This document shows, one piece after another, positions 1 through 5,280 of a stretch of 6,591 bases of DNA. Within the stretch, counting starts at the first letter, position 1, and each line of letters starts with the position of its first letter. The position numbers and the translations under genes were made by a program. A model generated the notes under the pieces. It was not told the DNA's origin. It was given only the letters and a program-made list of their open reading frames with translations, and did no database searches. Origin of the DNA: Candidatus Aenigmatarchaeota archaeon (GTDB lineage Archaea; Aenigmatarchaeota; Aenigmatarchaeia; GW2011-AR5); the NCBI GenBank assembly GCA_016198645.1, contig JACQIE010000074.1, forward strand, positions 1 to 6,591. The letters are read 5' to 3'.

Positions 1-1
1 A

Positions 2-79
2 GACGGCTTCAAGGGCCGCTTCGTTGAGGCTCGCGGCGTTAAGTTCTGCGGCTTTTGCGGCATGGAGAGACGGTTATGA
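2..79 (+). CDS. C-terminal end of an upstream gene with a CxxC knuckle (partial)
   Basis: An open frame enters from the left edge and stops at the TGA at 77-79, giving 25 visible residues that begin DGFKGRF and end GMERRL. The tail holds a CGFCG element (codons 47-61), a CxxC knuckle like one half of a zinc ribbon or a rubredoxin-like site. The partner cysteines would have to lie upstream, outside the window. The stop overlaps the next start as ATGA (76-79), the overlap seen at two other gene junctions here, which supports this being a real gene end and a translationally coupled operon. Third codon positions are C/G-rich, as expected for coding sequence. No family can be named from 25 residues. 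Confidence 0.6.
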   Translation, partial: DGFKGRFVEARGVKFCGFCGMERRL

Positions 80-588
80 ATTATCTAAGCAAAGCTGGAA
101 AGTTTGCAGGAAGGATAGCCAAACCCACCGCTTATACGGCAGGCGCGCTGAGCGCGTCCGCCCTAGTTTGGGCGTTAACCAAGGAACATTCTGACAATTA
201 TTTAGCCAGTATCGCGCCCATGGTGCCGCTTGCGCTGGCAGGAGGCGAAGCGGCGCGACAGAGGTTTGGCGGTGCTACCAAGACAGGGCAGGCGTTCGCC
301 TATCTTGCAGGAGCGGCGGCAGGCGGGCTTGGATACGACTTGTGGGAAACCATGAATAGCGTGCCGGGCGCGGAGAACGTCATAGGACACGTGGCAGGGC
401 AGCAGAATCTCAATGATTTCCCGTCGAAATACCGTATGGACGGCTACAAGGTGGCGATGGCATTGACGTTACTTAGAGACCCCCAAGGCGTATGGGAAAT
501 GGTAAAAAACGGGGCGAAAAGCGCGAAACATCTTCTAAAGTATACTAAAGATTGTGACGACGAGCCACCGAAAGGGCGATTGCAATGA
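76..588 (+). CDS. Gly/Ala-rich putative membrane protein, 170 aa
   Basis: Not recognised. The ATG at 76 is preferred over the in-frame TTG at 55 because GGAG at 64-67 lies 8 bases before it and the upstream stop overlaps it as ATGA. The protein opens with a basic amphipathic stretch (SKAGKFAGRIAK, residues 5-16), followed by three small-residue-rich hydrophobic segments at about 17-35, 43-60 and 70-90. The third, with AGAAAGGLG, looks like a glycine-zipper helix. The last 80 residues are soluble and end in a charged tail with KDCDDEPPKGR. There is no signal-peptide cleavage site and no enzyme motif. It overlaps the next gene by 4 bases and was probably made together with it. A membrane-inserting or oligomerising role is plausible from composition, but that is inference only. 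Confidence 0.75.
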   Translation: MNYLSKAGKFAGRIAKPTAYTAGALSASALVWALTKEHSDNYLASIAPMVPLALAGGEAARQRFGGATKTGQAFAYLAGAAAGGLGYDLWETMNSVPGAENVIGHVAGQQNLNDFPSKYRMDGYKVAMALTLLRDPQGVWEMVKNGAKSAKHLLKYTKDCDDEPPKGRLQ

Positions 589-1067
589 TGCGAAGAATGC
601 AAGGTCATGTTCGCCGTGTTACAAGGGACATTAATCATCTTAGGAACGCCCCGCATCTTAACGGCGTTCCTGCATTGCGATGCGGCCCCAGGCTGGCGGG
701 ATATGGCACTGCAACAGGCATAGCACTCACAGGAGCCGGACTGGGCAGAGCAGCCGGTGACATTGCCTATAATATAATATCAGGGTTCATTCATGCGTTT
801 TACGGTGCCCTGCCATTCCAGCCCGTGGGCGATTCGATAGAAAATGTAGCCAGCCTTCTGGTACCGGCAGGTTTCGTTGCCGGAGCAGCCGTAGGAGTTA
901 GGGCAGGAACCGCAGCGGGCAGATGGGTGGCTGACCAGTATACGCGTAACTTTGAGCAGAGGGCGGACGTGGAAGCGAGAGTGCGCAGTCATTACCGGTC
1001 CATGGGCGCGAGAGGAACTCATCTGAATACTGAAGTAACTGCATATCTTCACGGTTTTTATCGATAA
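585..1067 (+). CDS. Gly/Ala-rich putative membrane protein, 160 aa
   Basis: Not recognised. It starts inside the stop of the previous gene (ATGA at 585-588); a second ATG at 588 is an equally possible start. The first 35 residues are strongly basic (MMRRMQGHVRRVTR and onward). Two glycine-rich hydrophobic regions follow, at about residues 38-76 and 88-112, with GxxxG-type spacing (TGAGLGRAAGD, AGAAVGVRAGTAAG). The rest is a charged, arginine-rich helix of about 45 residues. The layout (basic N-terminus, small-residue helices, soluble charged tail) resembles the preceding gene, so the two may act as partner subunits. Coupled translation supports fixed stoichiometry. No catalytic motif or known family is visible. 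This is probably the last gene of the operon, since a new TATA box lies about 30 bases downstream. Confidence 0.75.
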   Translation: MMRRMQGHVRRVTRDINHLRNAPHLNGVPALRCGPRLAGYGTATGIALTGAGLGRAAGDIAYNIISGFIHAFYGALPFQPVGDSIENVASLLVPAGFVAGAAVGVRAGTAAGRWVADQYTRNFEQRADVEARVRSHYRSMGARGTHLNTEVTAYLHGFYR

Positions 1068-1074
1068 ATTTATA

Positions 1075-1088
1075 CTACTTTTTAGTAG
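1075..1088 (+). other. Small hairpin just upstream of a promoter
   Basis: CTACT at 1075-1079 and AGTAG at 1084-1088 can pair around a TTTT loop, 8 bases after the preceding stop codon and just before the TATA box at 1095-1104. With its T-run it could help end the upstream transcript, or it could be a regulator site. The stem is only five pairs, so the call is weak. Confidence 0.3.
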
Positions 1089-1094
1089 CGAAAT

Positions 1095-1104
1095 CTTTAT
1101 ATAT
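1095..1104 (+). promoter_or_regulatory. Archaeal TATA box
   Basis: CTTTATATAT preceded by a purine-rich stretch (CGAAA, 1089-1093) fits an archaeal BRE plus TATA box. At the usual 25-27 base spacing, transcription would start near 1126, leaving a leader of roughly 17 bases to the ATG at 1143. It would drive the 1143-3284 group. Confidence 0.7.
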
Positions 1105-1142
1105 CGCCCTTAGGATAGTAGTGTAACTGAATGGTGACAACA

Positions 1143-1700
1143 ATGGAAAATTTGGTACAGAAAGGGAAAGGCGTCATGACAGAACCGCCTTATCCTATAA
1201 CGATTCTCGGCACTGCGATAGCTCCGGCTTCTCCTGTAACATATGCGCAGAAAGTCGCAGACGCGGCAAGGCGCGAATACAGGATGAGCCCGGCAGACGC
1301 CGGAAAACTTGGAGAAATACTGGGCAACAAAAGAGGAGCTTACCCATTCGGCGATGAACTCACTTACAAGCTTATTAACATTGCCGACAAGTCGGGCTAC
1401 ACCACGAAGATAGAGGATGCTTACAATATCAGCGAAAAAACCGGCATACCCGCTGTGGCGTGCACGGATTTCGACAGCCGCGACATTTCGATAGACCCGA
1501 CTATACCGAGAAATGAAGCCGAGGCGAGAGCCGTGCTTTATCATGAAATAATGGGGCACGCGCTGCCTCGAAACGCCGATGAAAAGAAGGCACAGGCACT
1601 TGCTGCTATAACGGCGGAAGAGATGGGTGACGTGCTGGCACTTCACTATGTGAACGCGCACAGCAAAAACCTCGGATACCCAGAACTTGTGAGAAATTGA
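1143..1700 (+). CDS. Putative zinc metallopeptidase-like protein with an HExxxH motif, 185 aa
   Basis: The ATG at 1143 is chosen over the in-frame ATG at 1131 because GGTGA (1133-1137) sits exactly 5 bases before it, the spacing also seen at 1711 and 2726. The key feature is HEIMGH at residues 134-139 (1542-1559): H134, E135 and H139 separated as HExxxH, not the usual HExxH. It sits in a predicted helix preceded by a short strand (DISID, 114-118) and followed by DEKKAQALAA with E147 as a candidate third ligand. That layout resembles minimal zincins such as the ImmA/IrrE group, but with one extra residue between the histidines. HExxxH is established in TldD/PmbA-type peptidases and in the DUF1704/MATCAP carboxypeptidases; overall similarity to either is not evident. 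The N-terminal 130 residues are unrecognised. There is no signal peptide, so it probably acts in the cytoplasm. It leads an operon with the 330-residue protein, which could be substrate or partner (inference). Confidence 0.75.
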   Translation: MENLVQKGKGVMTEPPYPITILGTAIAPASPVTYAQKVADAARREYRMSPADAGKLGEILGNKRGAYPFGDELTYKLINIADKSGYTTKIEDAYNISEKTGIPAVACTDFDSRDISIDPTIPRNEAEARAVLYHEIMGHALPRNADEKKAQALAAITAEEMGDVLALHYVNAHSKNLGYPELVRN

Positions 1701-1710
1701 TGGTGTGATT

Positions 1711-2703
1711 ATGACTAACGCGCTCGTGACGGGAAAAGATTATAGTATAACCAATCTTCCCAAGCTTTGGAGGGAAATAGCGGAGATATTTGACGGTGAG
1801 AAACGCCTTGCGATACTTGATTTCCCGGAGGGCGGCTCGCTTGTCAATCCTGACCCGGTGATACCTTTCGGCATATATCCGGGAATGCCGCGCCCCCAGC
1901 CACGCGAGCCTGCGCGTCCTGCACCGCCCGGAGGCGGGCAGCCTGGAGGGGGTGGCGGAGGTCCGGGAGGGCAGATGGGCGGGCATCTGACGGTTGATGA
2001 TATTGATGGGCATCTTACGGCAGACCCTCTGACGGGTCGTCTTCAGGTAGACCCTGTGACTGGACTACTTAGAATAGCACCGGTAACAGGCGACATAGAC
2101 GTGAACGTTCATGTTCAGATGGATGATGTCACGGGGCAAGTGAGACTCGTATATGATGGCACTGACATACCTTTTACATATGCCGGGAACCCCATACCTT
2201 TGGCGGGACCGCGAGGAGGTATAAAATTAAAAGTGCCGGAAATGCCTAGCATGGGCGATTTTGCAAAAGATGCAATGGACAATCTCAAACTGATTGTAGG
2301 ATATCTCACGGAAAGGCATCTGCTTAGCTTGGACGATGCCAGAGACCAATATGAACATTTAGCGAACAGGGTCGTGGACACATTACAAGGACGTTTACAG
2401 AATGACGGGCAGAATGACGGGGTTCCTGAAGCGATTTATAAAGCCTTCGGGGATTCGTATGGTATCTTTGATTTTACCGCGTATAAGCTTGGAAAAACGG
2501 CAGGGAATGCGGAATTGTTCGAAAAGTACGCCAAAGCGACGGTTGATTACCACAAAGCTAAGCATCAGGGTGACGATACGGCGGCTCTCGGACGTACAAG
2601 AGAATCGTATGCCACAAAGCTCGCGGACAATCCGGATAGAAATGTAAGAGATTCACTTATGGAATTGGTACGCCTTGAGAAGGCATTATTCGGTTCGTAT
2701 TGA
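1711..2703 (+). CDS. Multi-part protein: Pro/Gly linker, tandem 9-residue repeats, helical C-terminal module, 330 aa
   Basis: Not recognised. The ATG at 1711 is preferred over GTG 1705 because GGTG (1702-1705) lies 5 bases before it. Parts in order: a small N-terminal domain (1-58); a low-complexity linker rich in Pro, Arg and then Gly (59-91); four tandem 9-residue repeats of the form xLxxDPxTG (92-127) trailing into two looser copies (to about 150); a beta-rich stretch with YDGTDIPF and AGNPIPLAG; then a helical C-terminal half from about 180. Residues 188-226 (GYLTER, LLSLDDARDQ, EHL, RV) match the separate 71-residue protein at 3069 at 28 of 39 positions. No signal peptide and no membrane helix. 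Flexible linker plus beta repeats plus a helical docking module suggests a structural, adhesive or scaffold protein, perhaps virion- or fibre-like, but this is inference. It lies 10 bases after the HExxxH gene. Confidence 0.85.
   Translation: MTNALVTGKDYSITNLPKLWREIAEIFDGEKRLAILDFPEGGSLVNPDPVIPFGIYPGMPRPQPREPARPAPPGGGQPGGGGGGPGGQMGGHLTVDDIDGHLTADPLTGRLQVDPVTGLLRIAPVTGDIDVNVHVQMDDVTGQVRLVYDGTDIPFTYAGNPIPLAGPRGGIKLKVPEMPSMGDFAKDAMDNLKLIVGYLTERHLLSLDDARDQYEHLANRVVDTLQGRLQNDGQNDGVPEAIYKAFGDSYGIFDFTAYKLGKTAGNAELFEKYAKATVDYHKAKHQGDDTAALGRTRESYATKLADNPDRNVRDSLMELVRLEKALFGSY
1984..2091 (+). repeat. Four tandem 27-base (9-residue) repeats inside a gene
   Basis: Four consecutive 27-base units encode HLTVDDIDG, HLTADPLTG, RLQVDPVTG and LLRIAPVTG. 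Consensus is xLxxDPxTG, an alternating hydrophobic strand followed by a turn. Two looser copies follow, one ending MDDVTG (2092-2136) and one starting QVRLVYDG (2137-2160). The DNA has diverged between units while the protein pattern persists, so the repeat appears to be kept by selection on the protein. Confidence 0.8.
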
Positions 2704-2712
2704 AGCTTGAAT

Positions 2713-2720
2713 GGAGGTGA
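2713..2720 (+). promoter_or_regulatory. Perfect ribosome binding site
   Basis: GGAGGTGA is a full-length complement of the usual archaeal 16S rRNA 3' end, 5 bases before ATG 2726. It rules out the in-frame ATG at 2711, which would lie upstream of and include the site. It also calibrates the 5-base spacing used to pick the starts at 1143 and 1711. Confidence 0.9.
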
Positions 2721-2725
2721 AAGAA

Positions 2726-3004
2726 ATGGCAAATGGATATACGGGCGACATGAACTTGGACAGACACACAAGAGAAAGAAGGGCTCTTGACAGAAAACAG
2801 GCAGCTGCACAGATATATGCCAAGTTCCTGCACACTCTCCGTGACATAGACGGCAACACCGCCATAACGGAACTGAGAGATATGGACGACACTCACGGGC
2901 AGGAAAGACTTGACAAATACGCTGCACACACAGAGGAACTGGAATATCTGCACAAGGCAGGTCATCCTGTTGACGACAACGCTAACCAACCTCCTACACA
3001 GTAA
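2726..3004 (+). CDS. Small charged helical protein, 92 aa
   Basis: Not recognised. The start is fixed by the perfect ribosome site at 2713-2720. The protein is hydrophilic and predicted to be mostly helical: basic residues 13-25 (RHTRERRALDRKQ), an aromatic-containing helix (AAAQIYAKFLHTLRDID), an acidic stretch, then KYAAHTEELEYLHKAGH and a disordered Pro/Asn-rich tail. Residues 63-84 share the pattern KYA..T...Y.HKA.H..DD with the C-terminal region of the 330-residue protein (its residues 271-289), a possible distant relationship. It lies 22 bases after that gene, presumably in the same operon, and its strong ribosome site suggests a high translation rate, as for a structural or chaperone-like small protein (inference). 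Confidence 0.8.
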   Translation: MANGYTGDMNLDRHTRERRALDRKQAAAQIYAKFLHTLRDIDGNTAITELRDMDDTHGQERLDKYAAHTEELEYLHKAGHPVDDNANQPPTQ

Positions 3005-3010
3005 ATTGAG

Positions 3011-3036
3011 TATTTTTACTTTTTTATTTTATTTTT
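3011..3036 (+). terminator. Oligo-T tract, probable archaeal terminator
   Basis: Beginning 6 bases after the stop at 3004, the plus strand carries four T-runs of 4 to 6 (TATTTTTACTTTTTTATTTTATTTTT). Archaeal RNA polymerase terminates at such tracts without a hairpin. The trailing TTTTTATAAT (3032-3041) could alternatively act as a TATA box for the next gene, although the implied start near 3063 would remove its ribosome site. Confidence 0.55.
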
Positions 3037-3068
3037 ATAATCAAGAATGAGTAAAGGAGTATGAAAAT

Positions 3069-3284
3069 ATGCGACAAAGTACGAGAAAACCCAAGCCAAA
3101 AGAAGGCATGGACCCAGAGTATGCCATGCGCTCGTTAAAGGAGATGACGGGATATCTTACTGAGCGATTTCTGCTCAGTCTAGATGATGCCAGAGACCAG
3201 AACGAGCATTTAGCACATAGAGTTGCGGATATGCTGGGATATGCAATACGCGAGGAAGAAGGCACGAAGCCATACGAGAAGTGA
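3069..3284 (+). CDS. Small stand-alone copy of the YLTER/SLDDARDQ helical module, 71 aa
   Basis: The ATG at 3069 is preceded by GGAG at 3056-3059; an ATG at 3061 opens a different frame that stops after about 20 codons. The protein has a basic tail (RQSTRKPKPKEG), one predicted helical hairpin and a charged C-terminus. Residues 19-57 match residues 188-226 of the 330-residue protein at 28 of 39 positions, including GYLTER, LLSLDDARDQ and EHLA.RV.D.L. So the small protein is essentially one module without the linker and repeats. It might be a subunit that co-assembles with, competes with or caps the larger protein, or an ancestral form of its C-terminal domain. The function is unknown. It ends the left block. 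Confidence 0.85.
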   Translation: MRQSTRKPKPKEGMDPEYAMRSLKEMTGYLTERFLLSLDDARDQNEHLAHRVADMLGYAIREEEGTKPYEK

Positions 3285-3301
3285 TGGTACGTATTCTTCT
3301 C

Positions 3302-3312
3302 ATTTATTTATT
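3302..3312 (+). promoter_or_regulatory. Possible TATA box for the signal-peptide gene
   Basis: ATTTATTTATT lies about 35 bases before ATG 3341, giving a predicted transcription start near 3332 and a very short leader. The sequence is a weaker match to TTTATATA than the other promoters here, and the T-rich stretch may instead end transcription from the preceding gene. Confidence 0.35.
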
Positions 3313-3340
3313 CGCCTGTTCATAATTATTAACGGTTGAT

Positions 3341-4021
3341 ATGAAAAGGTCGCTGCTGTTTGCATTATCGTTTTTGATGGGCGCGAGCTTCGCCGCGCCG
3401 CTCAATATCGGGAACGCCGAAGAAATCTTTTATCGCGATATCTTGCAGATAAGCTCGTTTCCGGGCGCGCCGTTCACGGGCAACCCGTTCACAGACATCA
3501 TAATGGTTTTCTTCATACCGACGGGATTTCTCATACTCTTCATACACTACGTCGCGGCAATGTTCTGGCAAGGTCACGCGAAGCTTAACCTGCTTTTCAC
3601 TTTGATGCTCTATCTCTTCGTGATAGGCTCCGGCGCATTCCAGTATTTTGTCGGCTTGGCGAGCGGCTACATACCGATACTGCTGTTCTTCGGCGGCATC
3701 TTCTTCGTGCTTCAGCACTTCCGGCGGCAGACGCACGCGCCGGCGGCGGGCGGCGGTGCTCATCCGCAGAGCATGAGCGCCATAGCAGGAAGTCAAGTGG
3801 ATTACGCCGAGATGGACAGGCTCTCCCTGAATCAGCACAAGGAAAGAACCGAACGGTTTATATCGTACTTGAATCAGCAAATAAAAGAAGCTGAAGCGAA
3901 CAAGGAGCCGAGACTGGAAACTCTGCGCATGCAGTTGGTGGAAAAACAGCAGGCTCTTGACATGATAAAATATGAATTGAGCAGGACGAAAGGATTCAAA
4001 GAATTCGGTAAAAGGTTCTGA
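3341..4021 (+). CDS. Secreted/membrane protein with signal peptide, three helices and coiled-coil tail, 226 aa
   Basis: Not recognised by family. Residues 1-18 form a classical signal peptide (basic MKR, hydrophobic core, likely cleavage after ASFA). A short extracytoplasmic segment follows, then three transmembrane helices at about 52-75, 83-107 and 110-127, a Gly/Ala/Pro hinge (APAAGGGAHPQ) and a charged region (about 155-222) rich in Gln, Glu, Lys and Arg with heptad-like spacing, predicted coiled coil. GGTTGAT directly precedes the ATG as a partial ribosome site. The next gene starts 4 bases after the stop, so the two are co-transcribed. A cleaved signal peptide plus few helices plus a coiled coil fits a structural or assembly component of an envelope machine, for example a type IV secretion-like or pilus-like system, but nothing in the sequence proves this. 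Confidence 0.85.
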   Translation: MKRSLLFALSFLMGASFAAPLNIGNAEEIFYRDILQISSFPGAPFTGNPFTDIIMVFFIPTGFLILFIHYVAAMFWQGHAKLNLLFTLMLYLFVIGSGAFQYFVGLASGYIPILLFFGGIFFVLQHFRRQTHAPAAGGGAHPQSMSAIAGSQVDYAEMDRLSLNQHKERTERFISYLNQQIKEAEANKEPRLETLRMQLVEKQQALDMIKYELSRTKGFKEFGKRF

Positions 4022-4025
4022 TATC

Positions 4026-4457
4026 ATGTTCGACCAATACATTCCCATCGGGGCGTCTTTTTTGTTCGTTTTCGCCGTGATTTATGCGCTGCTGCTGAAA
4101 AGCGGGGCGCTCGGCTCTGCCAAGAATGCGAGCGCGATGGTCGCCGCCGCTATAGCGACGCTGGCAGTGCTGAACGCACCGACCGTGACGTTCTTAACGG
4201 GAATACTGCCTGCCGCGTCCGTGGCGCTGGTCGTGCTCTTTCTGATAATGTTTGCCAAAGACGTGGTGGCGATAAAAGGAGCAGGAAGCGACAACCTGCC
4301 GGAAGTCGTGCTGCTCTTCATTTCGCTGCTTGTTCTCGCAGGAATGTATCCGAGAATTGCGCCGTACATAACGTTCATGGATCCTGCGGCGGCGATGTTC
4401 ATCACCGGCTTAGTAGCTGTGGCGTTGCTGTTTTACGCGATTTACAAGCATACGTGA
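4026..4457 (+). CDS. Five-helix small membrane protein, paralogue 1, 143 aa
   Basis: Five hydrophobic helices are predicted at about 6-25, 34-51, 56-77, 91-109 and 120-140, with very short loops and no soluble domain. The first helix and the loop after it (residues 11-30, FLFVFAVIYALLLKSGALG) match residues 23-42 of the protein at 5845 at 16 of 20 positions, and the same topology recurs in the protein at 5319, so the three form one paralogous family. Similar small proteins with an F.LPFLL.FA..Y..L pattern are, to my recollection, common and uncharacterised in DPANN archaea. It is tightly coupled to the signal-peptide gene (4-base gap), which suggests a shared complex. It ends facing the vapC gene, with 20 bases between the two stops. 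Confidence 0.85.
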   Translation: MFDQYIPIGASFLFVFAVIYALLLKSGALGSAKNASAMVAAAIATLAVLNAPTVTFLTGILPAASVALVVLFLIMFAKDVVAIKGAGSDNLPEVVLLFISLLVLAGMYPRIAPYITFMDPAAAMFITGLVAVALLFYAIYKHT

Positions 4458-4463
4458 AAAAAA
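4457..4463 (-). terminator. Oligo-T terminator for vapBC
   Basis: Seven A residues on the plus strand read as TTTTTTT on the minus strand, 15 bases beyond the vapC stop. The run begins at the last base of the stop codon of the convergent membrane gene, so the two transcription units meet tail to tail with almost no spacer. Confidence 0.5.
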
Positions 4464-4477
4464 GTGTTGCCGTCGTT

Positions 4478-4909
4478 TTAACCGGACGCCTCGTATTCAA
4501 GAGGGTCTATTCTTCTTATGGATTTGACCTTGTTCAGTTCCGCATCCGCCGAAATCACTTCCTGGACGGAGTTCATTTCCATCGTAGCAACGTGAATATA
4601 GTCCACTCCGGAAATAGCATAATCGTATTCTGACGCCCGCCTGATGAGCGCGAATCCCATGTCTACCCATTCTATCGGCAGGGACATGACTGCTTCAACA
4701 CTGTCTTTAATATTGACTGACTTCCCTTCTTTTTTCAGCATCCTGTTAAGTTTCACGAGGACGTTCATTGTTTCCACAAGCACGAGAACCGATGAACACG
4801 CATTCAGCTTGCCGGAATTTATATCTTTGAGTATCTCCGTGCATTTTTTGCCGTATTTGGGATGATTTTCTACGGCATAGATTATAACGTTGGTATCAAG
4901 ATATATCAT
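4478..4909 (-). CDS. vapC: VapC-family PIN-domain ribonuclease toxin, 143 aa
   Basis: Toxin of a type II toxin-antitoxin pair; VapC proteins are Mg/Mn-dependent endoribonucleases that cut tRNA or rRNA and stop translation, and are held inactive by VapB. The full PIN signature is present: D5 in MIYLDTN, E46 in the VLVETMN helix, D103 in GVDYIHVATM and D122 in SADAEL, the acidic quartet that binds metal, so an active enzyme is expected. Length is typical of the family. The start overlaps the vapB stop by 4 bases (minus-strand ATGA), so translation is coupled. The cassette runs against its neighbours and separates two groups of paralogous membrane genes, consistent with insertion as a maintenance module. 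The RNA target cannot be read from the sequence. Confidence 0.93.
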   Translation of the reverse strand: MIYLDTNVIIYAVENHPKYGKKCTEILKDINSGKLNACSSVLVLVETMNVLVKLNRMLKKEGKSVNIKDSVEAVMSLPIEWVDMGFALIRRASEYDYAISGVDYIHVATMEMNSVQEVISADAELNKVKSIRRIDPLEYEASG

Positions 4910-5142
4910 TCAAAATCTTCCCTGCCTTTTCTAACGAGCCCTACAGCGTCTATATCGGTTTTTATTTGGGAAGTGAGGAATTTCACGGGATCTTTGAACT
5001 TCCTTGGCGTATTCAGAACTACCATGCCCTTCACGATCCCCCATTCCACCTTATTTCCTGCACTGACGTTCAGGAATTTTCTCACTCCTTCGGGTATTGT
5101 AGTCTGGTACTTTTCCGTTACCTTGGTTTCCATTTGTTTCAT
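4906..5142 (-). CDS. vapB: VapB antitoxin, AbrB/SpoVT type, 78 aa
   Basis: Residues 5-43 (ETKVTEKYQTTIPEGVRKFL, then GNKVEWGIVKGMVVL) match the swapped-hairpin SpoVT/AbrB DNA-binding domain, with the typical TIP..VRK.L core and a G.KVE turn. Residues 47-78 form the expected extension that would wrap around and block the VapC active site. The start at 5142 fits a nearly leaderless transcript from the TATA box at 5165-5173; the in-frame ATG at 5133 is an alternative. VapB dimers with VapC usually repress their own promoter, and an 18-base perfect palindrome lies between this TATA box and the start. Confidence 0.92.
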   Translation of the reverse strand: MKQMETKVTEKYQTTIPEGVRKFLNVSAGNKVEWGIVKGMVVLNTPRKFKDPVKFLTSQIKTDIDAVGLVRKGREDFE

Positions 5143-5147
5143 GCCAA

Positions 5148-5165
5148 AGTATTACGCGTAATACT
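5148..5165. promoter_or_regulatory. 18-base perfect palindrome, probable VapB operator
   Basis: AGTATTACGCGTAATACT reads identically on both strands. It begins where the vapB TATA box ends and reaches to within 5 bases of the vapB start codon. A repressor dimer bound here would block polymerase. AbrB-type antitoxins bind such inverted repeats in their own promoters, so autoregulation by VapB or VapBC is the natural reading. Confidence 0.75.
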
Positions 5166-5173
5166 ATATAAAG
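5165..5173 (-). promoter_or_regulatory. TATA box of vapBC
   Basis: On the minus strand the sequence is CTTTATATA preceded by GGAAA, a good BRE plus TATA box. At 26 bases spacing transcription would begin at about 5143, next to the ATG at 5142, predicting a leaderless or nearly leaderless vapB message. Confidence 0.75.
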
Positions 5174-5178
5174 TTTCC

Positions 5179-5272
5179 ATTTGCAGTGGCTTTGGGCAAG
5201 CGTTGGTTGTTTGTCCCGAGGGCGACGAAGGAAGAATTCGCGCCGGAACCGAAGGGGGTGTGCACTGCAAAT
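5179..5272. repeat. 10-base inverted repeat linking the two divergent promoters
   Basis: ATTTGCAGTG at 5179-5188 is the exact reverse complement of CACTGCAAAT at 5263-5272. Read toward each gene, both TATA boxes are headed by CACTGCAAAT: 6 bases upstream on the vapB side and overlapping the TATA box on the membrane-gene side. This suggests a shared regulator site acting on both divergent transcripts. Confidence 0.6.
5221..5244. other. Hairpin in the divergent intergenic region
   Basis: GGCGACGAA (5221-5229) pairs with TTCGCGCC (5237-5244) as an eight-pair stem with one bulged A and a 7-base loop. It lies between the two promoters and upstream of both predicted starts, so it is not part of either message unless a further transcript exists. 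No T-run follows. Confidence 0.35.
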
Positions 5273-5280
5273 ATATAAAG
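5269..5280 (+). promoter_or_regulatory. TATA box of the paired membrane genes
   Basis: AAATATATAAAG is a strong archaeal TATA box about 45 bases before ATG 5319. Transcription would start near 5301, leaving a leader of about 18 bases that includes the purine-rich AGAGAGAT, a weak ribosome site. It should drive both 5319-5816 and 5845-6327. Confidence 0.65.

Noticed and set aside
55..75. TTG start extending the first complete gene by seven codons
   Set aside because: The ATG at 76 has a GGAG site and an ATGA overlap with the upstream stop; the TTG has neither.
1110..1661. Minus-strand open frame of 183 codons opposite the HExxxH gene
   Set aside because: Shadow frame: Arg/Ser/Cys-rich translation with no motif, while the plus strand has a TATA box, ribosome site and metal-binding motif.
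2115..3265. Two antisense frames (2115-2381 and 3041-3265) whose translations resemble each other
   Set aside because: Their similarity is a by-product of the duplicated YLTER/SLDDARDQ coding module on the plus strand.
3365..4048. Long minus-strand open frame (227 codons) opposite the signal-peptide gene
   Set aside because: It mirrors a well-supported plus-strand gene, is rich in Arg/His/Glu as expected for an antisense shadow, and has no promoter or ribosome site.
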